In this document: positions 42,452 to 50,301 of the stretch, piece after piece | Position numbering within the stretch: position 1 is the first letter of the stretch | Layout: every line of letters begins with the position of its first letter | NCBI RefSeq assembly: GCF_052114605.1 | Contig: NZ_JBFRFB010000012.1 | Location: forward strand, 83,999 to 147,998 | Length of the DNA: 64,000 bases | Reading direction: 5' to 3' | Origin: Microvirga sp052114605 | GTDB lineage: Bacteria > Pseudomonadota > Alphaproteobacteria > Rhizobiales > Beijerinckiaceae | Position numbers and translations under genes: made by a program | Notes under the pieces: generated by a model | What the model was told of the DNA's origin: nothing | Database searches by the model: none | What the model saw: only the letters and a program-made list of their open reading frames with translations

Positions 42452-43690
42452 ATGACGAACGCTTCCGCCCTCACCCTCGGCCGCCGGGTCATGGGGATGA
42501 TCGAGGATCTTGCCCAGCATACCGACGAGCCCGGGCGCCTCACACGCCTTTATCTCTCCAAGGCCCATCGCAAGGCCGCCGAGGCCACGCTCGCACTGAT
42601 GCAGCAGGCGGGGCTCGACGCCCATATCGATGCCCTCGGCTCGGTGGTGGGGCGCATCGAGGGCGGCAATCCCTCAGCGCCTGCCCTGCTCATCGGCTCC
42701 CATATCGACTCGGTGGTGGATGCCGGGCGCTATGACGGCAATCTCGGCGTGGTGCTCGGCATCGTCATCGCCGAGGCCCTGCGCGAGCAGAATATCGTGC
42801 CCTCCTGCCCCATCGAAATCGTGGCTTTCGGGGATGAGGAGAATGTTCGCTTCCCCACCAATCTCTCGACATCCTACGCACTCGCCGGCCACTTCAACGA
42901 GGCATGGCTCGACGGCAAGGATGCGGACGGCATTCTGGTGCGCGAAGCGCTCGTTCAGTTCGGCGGCGATCCTCATGGCATCGCGGCTCTCAAGCGCGAT
43001 CCTCAGCGCTATCGCGGCTATCTCGAAGTTCACATCGAGCAGGGCCCGCAGCTGGAGGCAGGCGATCTTTCCGTCGGCATCGTTTCCGCCATCAACGGCA
43101 TCACCCGCGCCCGCGCCACCGTGATCGGCGAAGCAGGCCATGCGGGCACCGTGCCCATGAATATGCGCCGCGATGCGCTGGCGGCCGTTGCCGAGATGAT
43201 CGGCATCGTGGAGCGCGCGGGCTCGACGCGCACGGACACGGTGGCGACCGTCGGCGTCGCGCAGGTGCAGCCCGGCGCCATCAACGTGATCCCCGCGCGC
43301 GTGGATTTCACGCTCGACGCGCGCTCCCCCGACGATGCGGTGCGCCAAGCGATGGTGCAGGACATCGTGACGGAATGCGAGGCGGCCGCGCAGAGGCGCG
43401 GCGTATCCTTCACCATCGAACCCTTCATGGAATCACCCGCGACGCCCATGGATAAGGACCTGATGCTGCATCTCGAAGACGCAGTGAAGAGCATCGGCGT
43501 CTCGCCCTTACGTCTTGCCTCCGGCGCCGGACACGATGCGGTGGCCATCGCCAGTCTCTGCCCCGTCGCGATGCTCTTCGTGCGCTGCAAGGGCGGCATC
43601 AGCCACAACCCGGCCGAGTCGATCACGGTCGAAGATGCGGACGCGGCAGCACGCGTTCTGCTCGAAGCGGTCAAAAGGATCGTTGCGTGA
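42452..43690 (+). CDS. M20-family amidohydrolase (allantoate/N-carbamoyl amino acid type)
   Basis: 412-residue zinc hydrolase. Metal ligands: His in GSHIDSVVDAGRYDGNLGV with its Asp, Glu-Glu in AFGDEENVRF, a later His in EVHIEQGP, and the C-terminal His in GGISHNPAES. GHAGTVPM marks the lid and dimerisation domain. This subgroup includes allantoate amidohydrolase, ureidoglycolate hydrolase and N-carbamoyl-L-amino acid hydrolase; there is no allantoin gene nearby to decide between them. ATG 42452 gives the conserved start; the frame opens slightly earlier at 42416. The stop overlaps a GNAT gene by four bases. Confidence 0.88.
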   Translation: MTNASALTLGRRVMGMIEDLAQHTDEPGRLTRLYLSKAHRKAAEATLALMQQAGLDAHIDALGSVVGRIEGGNPSAPALLIGSHIDSVVDAGRYDGNLGVVLGIVIAEALREQNIVPSCPIEIVAFGDEENVRFPTNLSTSYALAGHFNEAWLDGKDADGILVREALVQFGGDPHGIAALKRDPQRYRGYLEVHIEQGPQLEAGDLSVGIVSAINGITRARATVIGEAGHAGTVPMNMRRDALAAVAEMIGIVERAGSTRTDTVATVGVAQVQPGAINVIPARVDFTLDARSPDDAVRQAMVQDIVTECEAAAQRRGVSFTIEPFMESPATPMDKDLMLHLEDAVKSIGVSPLRLASGAGHDAVAIASLCPVAMLFVRCKGGISHNPAESITVEDADAAARVLLEAVKRIVA

Positions 43691-44127
43691 ATTTCTATCT
43701 CGAGCTTCTCCCGAAGCCGCACATCATCGTCCGCCAGATCATCCTCAATGGCCTGACAGATTTCAACCGCAGCTCCTTCAAGCCGGATTTGCAGATCGAG
43801 GAGCTGGCCGTCGTCATCCGTGCCGTCGATTCCAAAACCATCGTCGGCGGATTGTGGGCTCATACCGGTTGGGAGTGGCTGACGATCGAGCTGATCTTCG
43901 TGCCCGAGAGCCTGCGCAAGCAGGGCATCGCCACCAATCTGCTCGCCTTGGCGGAGGAGGAAGCGGTGCGGCGCGGTTGCCATTCCGCTTGGCTGGACAC
44001 ACTCAACGCCGATGCGCGATCTCTGTACGAACGTCTCGGCTATGCGGTTTTCGGCGAATTAAAGGATTTTCCAAAAGGCTCCAGCCGCACATTCCTGCAA
44101 AAGAAATTGAAGGATGCCTCATCATGA
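43687..44127 (+). CDS. GNAT acetyltransferase, first of a tandem pair
   Basis: 146-residue single-domain GNAT. The acetyl-CoA motif A reads VPESLRKQGIATNLL, with C-terminal LYERLGYAVFGELKDFP. GTG start overlapping the amidohydrolase stop (GTGA). The C-terminal half is nearly identical to the next gene product (RRGCHSAWL, LYERLGY, FGELKD and RTFLQKKL shared). Substrate unknown. Confidence 0.85.
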   Translation: MNFYLELLPKPHIIVRQIILNGLTDFNRSSFKPDLQIEELAVVIRAVDSKTIVGGLWAHTGWEWLTIELIFVPESLRKQGIATNLLALAEEEAVRRGCHSAWLDTLNADARSLYERLGYAVFGELKDFPKGSSRTFLQKKLKDASS

Positions 44128-44567
44128 CGCCTGATCGTGCGTTGCCAGTCATGGATATTCTCGATGGCGAAGACGAAGCTCTTCATCGGACGATCCTGAA
44201 TGGCCTTCGTACCTTCAACGCGGAGCTTTTTTCCAATCATCCACCCGGCCAGGATCTTGCGATAGCGTTACGCGATCCACGCAACAGGGAGGCGGTCGGA
44301 GGCCTTATCGGCCGCGCATCTCGCGGATGGCTCGAGATAGAGCTAATCTTCGTTCCGGAAGAGTTTCGCGGCATGGGCCTTGCTACGCAATTGATTGCGA
44401 GAGCAGAAGTGGAAGCGGCCAGGCGCGGTTGTCATTCCGCGTGGCTTAACACGCTCAACTCCAAAGCAAGGCTCCTTTATGAGCGACTTGGCTATACGGT
44501 GTTCGGCGAGCTGAAGGACTATCCTGTCGGTTCCAACCGCACATTCCTGCAGAAAAAACTCGGCTGA
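44124..44567 (+). CDS. GNAT acetyltransferase, second of a tandem pair
   Basis: 147-residue paralogue of the preceding gene: motif A VPEEFRGMGLATQLI, then RRGCHSAWLNTLNSKARLLYERLGY. The N-terminal 60 residues are much less similar than the rest, as expected if substrate-binding parts diverged after duplication. ATG 44124 overlaps the previous stop by four bases (ATGA); the long upstream frame lies inside other genes. Confidence 0.85.
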   Translation: MTPDRALPVMDILDGEDEALHRTILNGLRTFNAELFSNHPPGQDLAIALRDPRNREAVGGLIGRASRGWLEIELIFVPEEFRGMGLATQLIARAEVEAARRGCHSAWLNTLNSKARLLYERLGYTVFGELKDYPVGSNRTFLQKKLG

Positions 44568-44572
44568 AGCTC

Positions 44573-45115
44573 TCAGCCGCGCCAATCCTCCGAGAGGATG
44601 GCCCAGCGCTCGTGATCGCGCCATTCGCCGTCGATCTTGAGATAGCGTGGCGAGTAGCCCTCCAGCCGGAAACCGAGACGTTTCGCCAGAGCCTTCGATG
44701 CTTCATTGCCCGGCTGGATATTCGCCTCCAGGCGATGCAGACCAAGCTGGTTGAATGCATGAGTGGCGACGAGACTGACAGCTTCACGCATCAGCCCGCG
44801 CCTATTCATGCCGGCGACGGCGTAATAACCCATATAGGCGTTCTGGAAGAAGCCGTACATGATTCCGGTGAGATTGATCACGCCGACAATGCGTCCGCTC
44901 TCGCGGTCGCGAGCGATGAAGCCGATAGCTGTGTCGTTATTGCAGCGGCTGAGATAGCCGAGGAAACTTGCCTGGTCGCGGCAAGGCGAAACCCATGATG
45001 TGTGCAGCGCGATACTGGCAAGATTAGCGGCGACGAGCTCCGCTCCATCGCTGGCCTGAACATGGTCAATCCTAACGCGTGGCAACATGTGGTTCATCCA
45101 TTCTTCAGGAACCAT
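44573..45115 (-). CDS. RimJ/RimL-type GNAT acetyltransferase
   Basis: 180-residue GNAT of the ribosomal-protein-acetylating type (Acetyltransf_3): IGFIARDRESGRIVGVINL, MGYYAVAGMNRRGLMREAV as motif A, then LHRLEANIQPGNEASKALAKRLGF. This subgroup acetylates protein N-termini or small molecules. Starts at 45115, with alternatives at codons 7 and 10. Convergent with the tandem GNAT pair, leaving only five bases between stops. Confidence 0.88.
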   Translation of the reverse strand: MVPEEWMNHMLPRVRIDHVQASDGAELVAANLASIALHTSWVSPCRDQASFLGYLSRCNNDTAIGFIARDRESGRIVGVINLTGIMYGFFQNAYMGYYAVAGMNRRGLMREAVSLVATHAFNQLGLHRLEANIQPGNEASKALAKRLGFRLEGYSPRYLKIDGEWRDHERWAILSEDWRG

Positions 45116-45164
45116 GCCATAGACACTCCGTTGTCGTCAGCCTCTCACGAAAAGGATTTTGATC

Positions 45165-45467
45165 ATGCGAGTTTTTCTCATTCCTGCTGCTGCGCTTTTT
45201 CTTGGCGCCGGATTCCTTGCTGCTCCTGAAGCACAAGCTCGGTTCAGCCCGCAGCAGATCGAAACCCCTTCGCTTGTGGACAACGTGGCCTGCGTGACGC
45301 GCCGTGTGCGCACCGTGCGCCCCAATGGCCGCGTGGTTTATCGCACCGTGCGTCAGTGCGGCGTCCCGGCCTGGCAGCGCCGCGGGGAGCGCTGCCGCAT
45401 TGTCCGTGAGCGCATCCAGCGCCCCAACGGCAGCGTCGTGGTTCGCGACGTGCGCCGCTGCCGCTAA
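45165..45467 (+). CDS. Small exported Arg/Cys-rich protein with internal repeat
   Basis: 100 residues: signal peptide to about residue 26 (ALFLGAGFLAAPEAQA), then a strongly basic mature part. Two related units follow one another, VRTVRPNGRVVYRTVRQC and RERIQRPNGSVVVRDVRRC, each preceded by a Cys, giving four Cys that could form two disulfides. ATG 45165 has AAAAGGA upstream. I do not recognise a family with certainty; the RPNGxVV hairpin repeats suggest a small beta-rich periplasmic protein. Confidence 0.7.
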   Translation: MRVFLIPAAALFLGAGFLAAPEAQARFSPQQIETPSLVDNVACVTRRVRTVRPNGRVVYRTVRQCGVPAWQRRGERCRIVRERIQRPNGSVVVRDVRRCR

Positions 45468-45485
45468 ACAACGGCACCCGACAGC

Positions 45486-45513
45486 AAAAGGCCCGGAGCG
45501 ATCCGGGCCTTTT
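45486..45513. terminator. Bidirectional intrinsic terminator
   Basis: AAAAGGCCCGGA (45486-45497) and TCCGGGCCTTTT (45502-45513) form a 12-bp stem with the loop GCGA. It sits between the convergent small exported gene and the ammonia-lyase gene, and has A and T runs suited to both directions. Confidence 0.85.
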
Positions 45514-45514
45514 C

Positions 45515-47146
45515 TTATTCCAGAATGCCGATGGCGCCTTCCACCGCCTCGACCACCGCGCCGGAGCGGACGAGGTCGAGAGCCTCGCGCATCTCCGTCG
45601 CATACCAGCGGTCGCCGTCGAGCGCGGGCGGGATGACAGCACGAATGGCCTCCATCGCCGCGCGCGATCCCTTGCCCAGCGGATAATCCTTGGCGACCGG
45701 CTCGACCAGGGAGAGAGCCTGCGCCGCCATCAGCAACTCGCCCGCCACGATCTGCTCCACATTCTCCACGATGGTGCGCGCCTTGCGCCCGCACCAGGTG
45801 GAGTTCGACACGTGATCCTCGGCATTGGATTTGCCGGGGATGGAATCCACCGAGCCCGGCGTCGCAAGGCCACGGTTTTCCATGACGAGCGCGGACATGG
45901 AGCATTGCACTGTGGCGAAGCCCGTATTGAGCCCGCGCTTGCCGGCGAGCAGGTTGCGCGGCAAGCCGTAGGACATGGTGGGGTCGATGAGCCGCGCGAG
46001 ACGGCGCTCCGAGATCGAGCCGAGATCGGCCATAGCGATGGCAAGAAAATCCATGGCCTGCGCCATGTATTGCCCGTGGAAGTGACCGCCGGAAATCGAC
46101 ACGTATCCGCCTTCGCCGTTATCGAAGATGAGCGGGTTGTCGGTGGCGGAATTCATCTCCGTGCCGACGATGCGCTCCACATATTCCACCGCCTCGACCG
46201 CAGGCCCATGAACCTGCGGCGTGCAGCGCAGGGAATACACATCCTGCACGCGCGGCGCGGCGGGCTGTCCGGGCTGGCGCGGCTCATCGGGGAACACGAC
46301 ATCGCGCGCCATTTGCGAGCAGCGCTGCGAGCCTTCGAGAATGCGGAGCAGGTTGCGCGCCACGCGCGCCTGGCCCGGATGCGGACGCGCCTTGTGGACG
46401 CGCGGATCGAAGGCGGCGAGCTCGCCGCGCATTGCCTCCAGCGACAGGCACATGGCGATGTCGGCATGTTTCAGGAGACGGCGCGCATCGCTGGTGGCAA
46501 GCGCTGCGAGCGCGAGCGATGTGGTCGAGCCGTTGATGAGCGCGGAGGCGTCCTTCGCACCGAGATCGAAATCGGGCTCGAAGCCCGCGGCCTTGATCGC
46601 CTCGCGCGCGGGCATCAAGCGGCCCTGATAGACCATGTGCGCTTCCTCGAAGCCGCAGACCGCGCCGGCCATATGGGCGAGCGGCGCGAGATCGCCGGAC
46701 GCGCCGACGGAGCCTTTGAGCGGGATCACCGGATGCAGGCCCGCGTTGAGGAAGGCGAGCAGCCGCTCGACCAGCTCGACGCGGGGGCCGGAATAATTCG
46801 ACGCGAAGGCGTTGGCGCGCAGCAGCATCATGGCGCGCGTCACATCCTCAGCGAAAGGCTCGCCGATGCCGGTGGCGTGGGCATAGACCGTCTTCTTCTG
46901 GTAGGCCGCCATGTCGGCGATCAGGACGCGCTGGTCCTTGAACAGGCCGACGCCGGTGTTGAACGCATACATGAGCGGCGCGTCGTCATGCATCCAGTTG
47001 CGGTCGATATAAGTTCGCGTCGCGGCGATGCGCTCCCGCGCCTCGGGCGCCAGCTCGGCTTTTGCGAACTGCCCCCCGCTGTTCGCGCGCGCTACGCGCA
47101 CCACATCCCGAATGTCGAGCGTTGCCCCGTCGAGCTTGACCGTCAT
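45515..47146 (-). CDS. Aromatic amino acid ammonia-lyase (HAL/PAL/TAL family)
   Basis: 543-residue MIO enzyme that removes ammonia from histidine or an aromatic amino acid. The MIO-forming Ala149-Ser150-Gly151 lies in GSVGASGDLAPLAH, and Tyr60 precedes the NTGVG loop. The selectivity loop reads VYAHATGIGEP, with Ala-His (89-90) where histidine ammonia-lyases usually have Ser-His. The substrate is therefore uncertain, and hutU, hutI and hutG are not next to it, so I withhold the hutH symbol. A distinctive PDEPRQPGQPAAPRVQD insert precedes the core YSLRCTPQVHGP. Monocistronic by appearance: terminators lie near both ends. Confidence 0.88.
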   Translation of the reverse strand: MTVKLDGATLDIRDVVRVARANSGGQFAKAELAPEARERIAATRTYIDRNWMHDDAPLMYAFNTGVGLFKDQRVLIADMAAYQKKTVYAHATGIGEPFAEDVTRAMMLLRANAFASNYSGPRVELVERLLAFLNAGLHPVIPLKGSVGASGDLAPLAHMAGAVCGFEEAHMVYQGRLMPAREAIKAAGFEPDFDLGAKDASALINGSTTSLALAALATSDARRLLKHADIAMCLSLEAMRGELAAFDPRVHKARPHPGQARVARNLLRILEGSQRCSQMARDVVFPDEPRQPGQPAAPRVQDVYSLRCTPQVHGPAVEAVEYVERIVGTEMNSATDNPLIFDNGEGGYVSISGGHFHGQYMAQAMDFLAIAMADLGSISERRLARLIDPTMSYGLPRNLLAGKRGLNTGFATVQCSMSALVMENRGLATPGSVDSIPGKSNAEDHVSNSTWCGRKARTIVENVEQIVAGELLMAAQALSLVEPVAKDYPLGKGSRAAMEAIRAVIPPALDGDRWYATEMREALDLVRSGAVVEAVEGAIGILE

Positions 47147-47201
47147 GGCTATTCCTCACGTTTCCCTAAAAGGGATACCGGGGCTCGCAGAACGGCGCAA
47201 C

Positions 47202-47234
47202 AAAAAGCCCGCCCCGGATGATCCGGGACGGGCT
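47202..47234 (-). terminator. Terminator of the ugp operon
   Basis: On the minus strand a GCCCGTCCCGGAT/ATCCGGGGCGGGC stem is followed by five T (47206-47202). It lies 25 bases after the ugpC stop and before the ammonia-lyase gene. Confidence 0.85.
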
Positions 47235-47258
47235 CGAAGGATCGGCGATCCGCTAGAC

Positions 47259-48335
47259 TTAGACGCGGCCGAGGCGTTTGGTGGTCTGCGGGTCGAAGAG
47301 GTGGACGTTCACCGGGTCAACGGCCAGAGCGAGCTTGCGGGTATCGGCCGCGATCTGGCCCGTGGAGGCCTGCACGACGAAATCCGCGCCTGCGACCTTG
47401 CCGTGGAAGAGCTGAGTCGCACCGAGCTCCTCGACGAAATCCACATCCATGGAGAGCGAGCTGAAGCCCGCGCCGCCGGCCTGCACGTCCTCGGGACGCA
47501 GGCCCACCTCGATGGCGGAACCAGGCTCAAGGCCCTCACGCATGTCCGTGACGGCGATGGACTGCCCGCCGACATTCACGCGGCCGGGGCCTTCGACGGT
47601 GCCTGGCAGGATGTTCATGGGCGGGGAGCCGATGAAGGTGGCCACGAACCGGGTCTCGGGACGGCGATAGACCTCGGCCGGCGAGCCGACCTGCTCGATC
47701 TGGCCGCCGGACATCACGACGAGCTGGTCGGAGAGCGTCATCGCCTCGACCTGATCGTGCGTCACGTAGATGGAGGTGACGCCGAGAGCTTTCTGAAGGC
47801 GCTTGATCTCCACGCGCATCTGCACGCGCAGCTTGGCGTCGAGGTTCGAGAGCGGCTCGTCGAACAGGAAGACCTGGGGTTTACGCACGATGGCGCGGCC
47901 CATGGCGACGCGCTGGCGCTGACCGCCGGAGAGAGCGCGCGGCTTGCGGTCGAGGAAGGGCTCGATGGCGAGGATGCGGGCCGCTTCCTTCACGCGCTTC
48001 TCGATCTCGTCCTTGGGCGTCTTACGGTTCTTCAGGCCGTAGGCCATATTCTCGTAGACGCTCATATGCGGGTAGAGCGCGTAGTTCTGGAACACCATCG
48101 CGATGTCGCGGTCGGCGGGCTCCACCTGATTGACGACGCGATCACCGATCTTCACCTCGCCGCCCGAGATCGTCTCGAGACCCGCGATCATGCGAAGAAG
48201 CGTGGACTTGCCGCAACCCGAAGGTCCGACGAGCACGCAGAACGAACCGTCTTCGATGCTGAGAGAGACGCCTTTTACCGCCTCCACATTGCCCGCGTAG
48301 ATCTTGCGGACGGTATCCAGAGTGACCCCTGCCAT
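47259..48335 (-). CDS. ugpC: sn-Glycerol-3-phosphate ABC transporter ATPase UgpC
   Basis: 358-residue ATPase of the MalK/UgpC class: Walker A GPSGCGKS, Q loop VFQNYALYPHMSV, signature LSGGQRQR, Walker B VFLFDEPLSNLDA, switch His in YVTHDQVEAM, and a C-terminal MalK-type regulatory OB domain (GLRPEDVQ). MalK-class ATPases can be shared by several sugar importers, but the adjacent ugpBAE genes make UgpC the natural call. Last gene of the operon, followed by a terminator. Confidence 0.92.
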   Translation of the reverse strand: MAGVTLDTVRKIYAGNVEAVKGVSLSIEDGSFCVLVGPSGCGKSTLLRMIAGLETISGGEVKIGDRVVNQVEPADRDIAMVFQNYALYPHMSVYENMAYGLKNRKTPKDEIEKRVKEAARILAIEPFLDRKPRALSGGQRQRVAMGRAIVRKPQVFLFDEPLSNLDAKLRVQMRVEIKRLQKALGVTSIYVTHDQVEAMTLSDQLVVMSGGQIEQVGSPAEVYRRPETRFVATFIGSPPMNILPGTVEGPGRVNVGGQSIAVTDMREGLEPGSAIEVGLRPEDVQAGGAGFSSLSMDVDFVEELGATQLFHGKVAGADFVVQASTGQIAADTRKLALAVDPVNVHLFDPQTTKRLGRV

Positions 48336-48450
48336 TGCCTTGTTCCTTTTAACCTCGACCCGTTCTGCCTCGAAGGCGCCGGGCTTGAAAATTTCATTGT
48401 CGATGAGGAGCCCCGCACTATCGTGGCGCGGGGAACGCTTGAAAGGGGCG

Positions 48451-49296
48451 CTACTTCTCCGTTTCGACGAGACCCTTCACGAAGAGACGCTGCATGAAGA
48501 TCACCACCAGCACCGGCGGCACCATCGCGAGCACCGCGGTCGTCATGGCGATCTGCCATTCGGTGAGCGCGTCGGTCGTTGTGATCATCTTCTTGATGCC
48601 GATGACGATGGTCTGCATCGAGCTCTTGGTCGTGATCAGCAGCGGCCAGAGATACTGGTTCCAGCCATAGATGAACTGAATCACGAAGAGCGCAGCGATC
48701 GTCGTCATGGACAGCGGAAGCAACGTGTCCTTGAAGAATCGGAACGCGCCTGCGCCGTCGATCTTAGAGGCTTCCAAAAGCTCGTCGGGAACAGTCATGA
48801 AGAACTGGCGGAAGAGCAACGTGCCGGTGGCCGATGCGATCAGCGGCATGATGAGGCCCGTATAGGTATCGAGCAGACCGAGATCGGCGACGATCTTGTA
48901 GGTCGGGTAGATACGCACTTCGACGGGCAGCATCAGCGTGATGAAGATCACCCAGAACGCGGTCTTGCGGAACGGGAACTTGAAGTACACCACCGCATAG
49001 GCCGACAAGATCGAGATCAGGATCTTACCGAACGCGATGCCCAGCGCCATGATCATGGAGTTCATCATCATCATGGACACGGGCTCGCGGGCAAGCTTGC
49101 CGCCGTAGAACAACGCGCGGGTGTAGTTCTCGCCGGCCTGATCGCCGGGAATCAACGGCATGTTGCCGTTGATGATGGTGGCGGTATCGAAGGTCGACGC
49201 CATGACGGCCAGATAGACCGGGAAGGCCACGACGAGGATGCCGATGGCCATCGTCAGGTAGGCCATGAATTGTGTGAAGGGACGATTCTCGACCAT
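48451..49296 (-). CDS. ugpE: sn-Glycerol-3-phosphate ABC transporter permease UgpE
   Basis: 281-residue permease with six membrane helices, an EAA-type loop (LLEASKIDGAGAFRFFKDTLLPLS) and the C-terminal LFVKGLVETEK segment typical of the MalG-like partner. Starts on the last base of ugpA (overlap of one). Confidence 0.92.
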   Translation of the reverse strand: MVENRPFTQFMAYLTMAIGILVVAFPVYLAVMASTFDTATIINGNMPLIPGDQAGENYTRALFYGGKLAREPVSMMMMNSMIMALGIAFGKILISILSAYAVVYFKFPFRKTAFWVIFITLMLPVEVRIYPTYKIVADLGLLDTYTGLIMPLIASATGTLLFRQFFMTVPDELLEASKIDGAGAFRFFKDTLLPLSMTTIAALFVIQFIYGWNQYLWPLLITTKSSMQTIVIGIKKMITTTDALTEWQIAMTTAVLAMVPPVLVVIFMQRLFVKGLVETEK

Positions 49297-50177
49297 CAGT
49301 ACTGCACCTTGCGTTCGACATAGCGGAACTGGATGGCGGTGAGCGCGATCACGATGACCATCAGGACCACCGATTGCGCGGCCGATAGGCCGAGATCGCC
49401 GCCGGAGCGGCCGTCCGCGTAAACCTTGTAGACGAGAGTCGTCGTGGATCCGGCAGGACCGCCGCCCGTCACGGCATCGATGATGCCGAACGTCTCGAAG
49501 AACACGTAGACGATCGTGACGACGAGAAGGAAGAAGGTGGTCGGCGAGAGCAGCGGGAAGACGATCGTCCAGAAGCGACGCATCGGGCCCGCGCCGTCGA
49601 TGGCGCCGGCTTCGATCACGCTCTTCGGAATCGCCTGCAAGCCTGCGAGGAAGAACAGGAAGTTGTAGCTGATGTGCTTCCAGGTGGCGGAGAGCACGAG
49701 CAGGATCATGGCATCGTTGCCGTCAAGCATGGGATTCCAGTTGAACCCCATGGCATTGATTGGGCGGCCGAGCGTGCCGAGCGTCGGATGGAACATGAAC
49801 ATCCACAACACGCCGGCGATGGCGGGAGCCACCGCATAAGGCCAGATCAGCAGCGTCTTGAAGGCATGCCCGCCGCGCAGGTTCTTGTCGGCCTGAGTGG
49901 CGAGAAGAAGGGCAACGGCCAGCGAGAAGAAAGCCACCAGCGTCGAGAAGATTACGGTTGTGACCATCGCCCGATAATATTCGGGCTGCTCGAACAGAAC
50001 GACATAGTTCTCGAAGCCGATGAATTCGGAGGCAAGGCCGAAGGCGTCTTCCCGCAGGAAGGACTGCCAGATGGCCTGCGAAGCCGGCAGGTAGAAGAAA
50101 ATGACGGTGATCGCCATCTGCGGAAGGATCAGCAGCAGAGGCAGCGTCCAACCTGAAAAATGAGCTCGTTTTTCCAT
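49296..50177 (-). CDS. ugpA: sn-Glycerol-3-phosphate ABC transporter permease UgpA
   Basis: 293-residue MalF-like permease: LLLILPQMAITVIFFYLPA as first helix, an FVGFENY-like segment (EFIGFENYVVLF) and EAA loop VIEAGAIDGAGPMRRFWTIVFPLLSP. Pairs with UgpE in the membrane. Separated from ugpB by a 124-bp gap with a hairpin. Confidence 0.93.
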   Translation of the reverse strand: MEKRAHFSGWTLPLLLILPQMAITVIFFYLPASQAIWQSFLREDAFGLASEFIGFENYVVLFEQPEYYRAMVTTVIFSTLVAFFSLAVALLLATQADKNLRGGHAFKTLLIWPYAVAPAIAGVLWMFMFHPTLGTLGRPINAMGFNWNPMLDGNDAMILLVLSATWKHISYNFLFFLAGLQAIPKSVIEAGAIDGAGPMRRFWTIVFPLLSPTTFFLLVVTIVYVFFETFGIIDAVTGGGPAGSTTTLVYKVYADGRSGGDLGLSAAQSVVLMVIVIALTAIQFRYVERKVQY

Positions 50178-50247
50178 CGCGTTAACGCTTGTCCGGTGAT
50201 GGGGCAGATGACGGCATCAACCGGTCTGCAAGGTTATCTTATAAGAT

Positions 50248-50277
50248 CATCCCGGACAGCGTCGGCTGCCCGGGATG
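50248..50277 (-). terminator. Hairpin between ugpB and ugpA
   Basis: CATCCCGG (50248-50255) and CCGGGATG (50270-50277) with an inner CAGC/GGCTG pairing. On the minus strand no long T run follows, so partial termination or mRNA stabilisation of the ugpB segment is likelier than full termination. Same palindrome group as 26813 and 58500. Confidence 0.5.
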
Positions 50278-50301
50278 AAAAGTTTCTTTACTCAGTCAGG
50301 C

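Noticed and set aside
45515..47146. Symbol hutH for the ammonia-lyase
   Set aside because: No other histidine-utilisation genes nearby and the selectivity loop differs from typical HAL.
45812..47221. 469-codon open frame opposite the ammonia-lyase gene
   Set aside because: Antisense shadow of a real high-GC gene; its translation is His/Arg/Glu-rich, without domains, while the other strand encodes a complete MIO enzyme.
48376..48440. Terminator between ugpE and ugpC (CCCCGC/GCGGGG pairing)
   Set aside because: Short stem with a large loop and no T run on the minus strand; ugpC is expected to be co-transcribed.
47028..48497. 489-codon plus-strand frame opposite ugpC
   Set aside because: Antisense to a complete ABC ATPase with all nucleotide-binding motifs; no domain in the frame itself.
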